Assembly (NCBI RefSeq): GCF_022288825.1
Contig: NZ_JAKOOW010000030.1
Location: 513 to 6,118 of the forward strand
DNA: 5,606 bases
Source of the DNA: Kingella pumchi
GTDB taxonomy: Bacteria; Pseudomonadota; Gammaproteobacteria; Burkholderiales; Neisseriaceae
Reading direction: 5' to 3'
Shown: one piece after another, positions 4,058 to 5,606 of the stretch
How positions within the stretch are numbered: the first letter of the stretch is position 1
Layout: every line of letters starts with the position of its first letter
Notes under the pieces: model-generated
Told to the model about the DNA's origin: nothing
Seen by the model: only the letters and a program-made list of their open reading frames with translations
The model's database searches: none
Made by a program: the position numbers and the translations under genes

Positions 4058-5437
4058 ATGAACCCCTTCTCTTCACTCGGCCTGGGCAGCGAAATCGTTG
4101 CCGCGCTCAGCGACCAGGGCTATGAAACCCCCACCCCGATTCAGGCTGCTGCCATTCCCAAAGCGCTGGCCGGCCACGACCTTCTGGCCGCCGCGCAAAC
4201 CGGCACCGGCAAAACCGCCGCCTTTATGCTGCCGAGCTTAGAGCGGCTTAAACGCTACGCCAACGCCAGCACTTCGCCGGCCATGCACCCCGTGCGCATG
4301 CTGGTGCTCACGCCCACCCGCGAGCTGGCCGACCAGATCGACGTCAATACCCAGAGCTATATCAAAAACCTGCCGCTGCGCCACACCGTGCTCTTTGGCG
4401 GCATCGGCATGGACAAACAAACCGCCGACCTGCGCGCCGGCTGCGAAATCGTCGTCGCTACCGTCGGCCGCCTGCTCGATCACGTCAAACAGAAAAACAT
4501 CAGTCTCAACAAAGTGGAAATCCTGGTGCTCGACGAAGCCGACCGCATGCTCGACATGGGCTTTATCGACGACATCCGCACCATCATGCAGATGCTGCCG
4601 CGCGAGCGCCAAACCCTGCTGTTTTCCGCCACCTTCGCCCCCGCCATCCGCAAGCTGGCGCAGGATTTTATGCACGCGCCGGAAACCGTCGAAGTGGCCG
4701 CGCAGAACACCACCAGCGCCAATGTCGAACAGCACGTTTTGGCCGTCGATACCGTGCGCAAACGCGACCTGCTCGAGCGGCTGATTGTCGATTTGAATAT
4801 GCCGCAGGTGATTGTGTTCTGCAAAACCAAGCAGAGCGTCGATCAGGTCAGCCGCGATCTGGTGCGCCGCGGCCTGTCCGCCCAAGCCCTGCACGGCGAC
4901 AAATCGCAGCAGACCCGCCTGGAAACCCTTGCCCAGTTCAAAGAAGGCAGCCTGCGCGTGCTGGTGGCCACCGACGTCGCCGCCCGCGGGCTCGACATTG
5001 CCGAGCTGCCCTTTGTGATCAACTACGAGCTGCCCGCCCAGCCCGAAGACTACGTCCACCGCATCGGCCGCACCGGCCGCGCCGGCGCCGACGGCGTCGC
5101 CATCTCGATGATGGACGAAAACGAGCAGAAAATGTACGAAGCCATCAAAGAGCTGACCGGCAACGAGCTGCCCGTGTCGCGCATCGAAGGCTTCGAGCCG
5201 CGCTGGGAACAGGCGCAGCAGGCCGCCGACAGGCAGCCTGAAAACCGCGACAGCCGCGAGCGCCCCGCCACCCGCCCCGGCGATCGCCGCCGCGACGCCG
5301 TTCCCGCCAACGCCGGCGCCCAAAACTCCGACCCCGCCGCTTCCTGCGGCCGCATCGCCGGACGCGAACAGCGCCGCCGCCGCGGCCGCGAGCGCCCGGT
5401 CTGCGCCCTGCTGCAGCCGAACTACGGCGCGAAATAA
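4058..5437 (+). CDS. rhlE: DEAD-box ATP-dependent RNA helicase, RhlE type
   Basis: A 459-residue cytoplasmic RNA helicase; RhlE-type enzymes unwind short RNA duplexes with ATP in rRNA maturation and RNA decay. All core motifs are present: Q motif GYETPTPIQ at 21-29, motif I AQTGTGKT at 46-53, Ia PTREL at 86-90, GG at 114-115, Ib TVGRL at 135-139 (Val where most relatives have Pro), II DEAD at 159-162, III SAT at 190-192, IV VIVFCKT at 251-257, V TDVAARGLD at 305-313, and VI HRIGRTGR at 334-341. Two RecA-like domains span about 1-215 and 220-375. The tail (about 385-459) is low-complexity and rich in Arg, Pro and Ala, likely a flexible RNA-binding extension; its codons contain an exact DUS (5231-5242). 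The ATG at 4058 gives the expected N-terminus directly before the Q motif, although the ribosome binding site is weak. The gene stands alone, divergent from the StiP/CitE-like pair, and ends in its own terminator. Family call is firm; the RhlE assignment within the family is likely. Confidence 0.92.
   Translation: MNPFSSLGLGSEIVAALSDQGYETPTPIQAAAIPKALAGHDLLAAAQTGTGKTAAFMLPSLERLKRYANASTSPAMHPVRMLVLTPTRELADQIDVNTQSYIKNLPLRHTVLFGGIGMDKQTADLRAGCEIVVATVGRLLDHVKQKNISLNKVEILVLDEADRMLDMGFIDDIRTIMQMLPRERQTLLFSATFAPAIRKLAQDFMHAPETVEVAAQNTTSANVEQHVLAVDTVRKRDLLERLIVDLNMPQVIVFCKTKQSVDQVSRDLVRRGLSAQALHGDKSQQTRLETLAQFKEGSLRVLVATDVAARGLDIAELPFVINYELPAQPEDYVHRIGRTGRAGADGVAISMMDENEQKMYEAIKELTGNELPVSRIEGFEPRWEQAQQAADRQPENRDSRERPATRPGDRRRDAVPANAGAQNSDPAASCGRIAGREQRRRRGRERPVCALLQPNYGAK
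5231..5242 (+). repeat. DNA uptake sequence inside the helicase tail
   Basis: Exact AGGCAGCCTGAA read in frame as the codons for RQPE in the flexible C-terminal extension, where sequence constraint is low. Confidence 0.8.
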
Positions 5438-5449
5438 GGCTTGGACGGC

Positions 5450-5496
5450 TTTCAGGTTGCCTGTTCCCCAGATGGGGAAGGCAGCCTGAAATTTTT
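5450..5496 (+). terminator. DUS-built rho-independent terminator of the helicase gene
   Basis: TTTCAGGTTGCC (5450-5461) pairs with GGCAGCCTGAAA (5480-5491) with one G-T pair. The stem continues inward through TTCCCC (5464-5469) and GGGGAA (5474-5479) around AGAT, and TTTTT follows at 5492-5496. The right arm is an exact DUS (5479-5490); the left arm is a copy with one mismatch. It begins 12 bases after the helicase stop codon. Confidence 0.85.
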
Positions 5497-5542
5497 GCTA
5501 ACCTCGAATCTCAAAAAAGCCGAATTTCATCTGAACGCCGTC

Positions 5543-5557
5543 ATTCCCGCGCAGGCG
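5543..5557. repeat. Half of a dRS3-like neisserial repeat
   Basis: ATTCCCGCGCAGGCG matches the left part of the neisserial dRS3 repeat (ATTCCC, eight bases, GGGAAT), but the GGGAAT half is absent; GCACTA stands in its place. It may be a decayed copy or chance. Nothing else is recognised from 5497 to the window end. Confidence 0.35.
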
Positions 5558-5606
5558 CACTACTGTCCGGAATAAAATCCCGCCACCCAAACAAAAAGGT
5601 TGCAGT

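Noticed and set aside
4140..4151. An inverted DUS in the helicase Q-motif codons
   Set aside because: It keeps only the inner ten bases (CAGCAGCCTGAA when inverted) and encodes the conserved IQAAA stretch, so the match may be forced by the protein sequence.
4945..4956. A DUS-like AGGCAGCCTGCG in the helicase gene
   Set aside because: Its last two bases break the conserved CTGAA end, and it encodes a helicase core segment; probably chance.
4238..5323. A 361-residue minus-strand frame opposite the helicase
   Set aside because: It is the antisense shadow of a clearly real helicase gene with all motifs intact; its His/Gln/Val/Gly-rich composition is typical of such shadows.

Overview
The window comes from a member of the Neisseriaceae. 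Seven exact copies of the 12-mer AGGCAGCCTGAA, plus many near copies, lie between genes, inside genes and as inverted pairs at gene ends. This is how DNA uptake sequences (DUS) behave in this family, and I recall this spelling as the Kingella-type dialect. The species cannot be named from the sequence. Base composition changes along the window: hand-counted 60-base lines between 601 and 1260 are 40-60% G+C, while lines inside the genes after 1610 reach 73-78%.

Left part (1-1600, all plus strand) is a patchwork of gene remnants around one intact gene. It opens with the end of an inverted-repeat element, followed by the 3' third of a glycine betaine/choline-type ABC transporter substrate-binding protein gene. 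Next is an intact gene for a small lipoprotein of unknown function with its own terminator. A decayed NmrA-like NAD(P)-binding oxidoreductase gene follows, keeping only its first few codons and its C-terminal third. A second, complete 84-bp copy of the inverted-repeat element cuts that gene off, and a DUS hairpin terminator closes the segment. The two element copies bracket about 1.45 kb, and the DUS copies beside the lipoprotein gene are spelled in other dialects.

Middle part (1600-3900, minus strand) holds two intact genes read from a near-consensus sigma-70 promoter at 3888-3915. First is a StiP/PRTase_1-type phosphoribosyltransferase-like protein with a C-terminal PELOTA-type domain. Second is a CitE-like C-C bond lyase. 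These two families are known partners in the biosynthetic module linked to Ter (tellurium resistance/stress) proteins, proposed to make a nucleoside-like metabolite. No Ter protein, ATP-grasp enzyme, HAD phosphatase or second phosphoribosyltransferase is visible here. The 258-bp gap between the genes is packed with six DUS copies.

Right part (3840-5606): a divergent intergenic region with two DUS copies separates the pair from a complete RhlE-type DEAD-box RNA helicase gene on the plus strand. The helicase gene ends at a strong DUS-built terminator. The last 110 bases hold no gene, only a weak half match to the neisserial dRS3 repeat. Apart from the decayed oxidoreductase region, no stretch over 300 bases lacks a gene.
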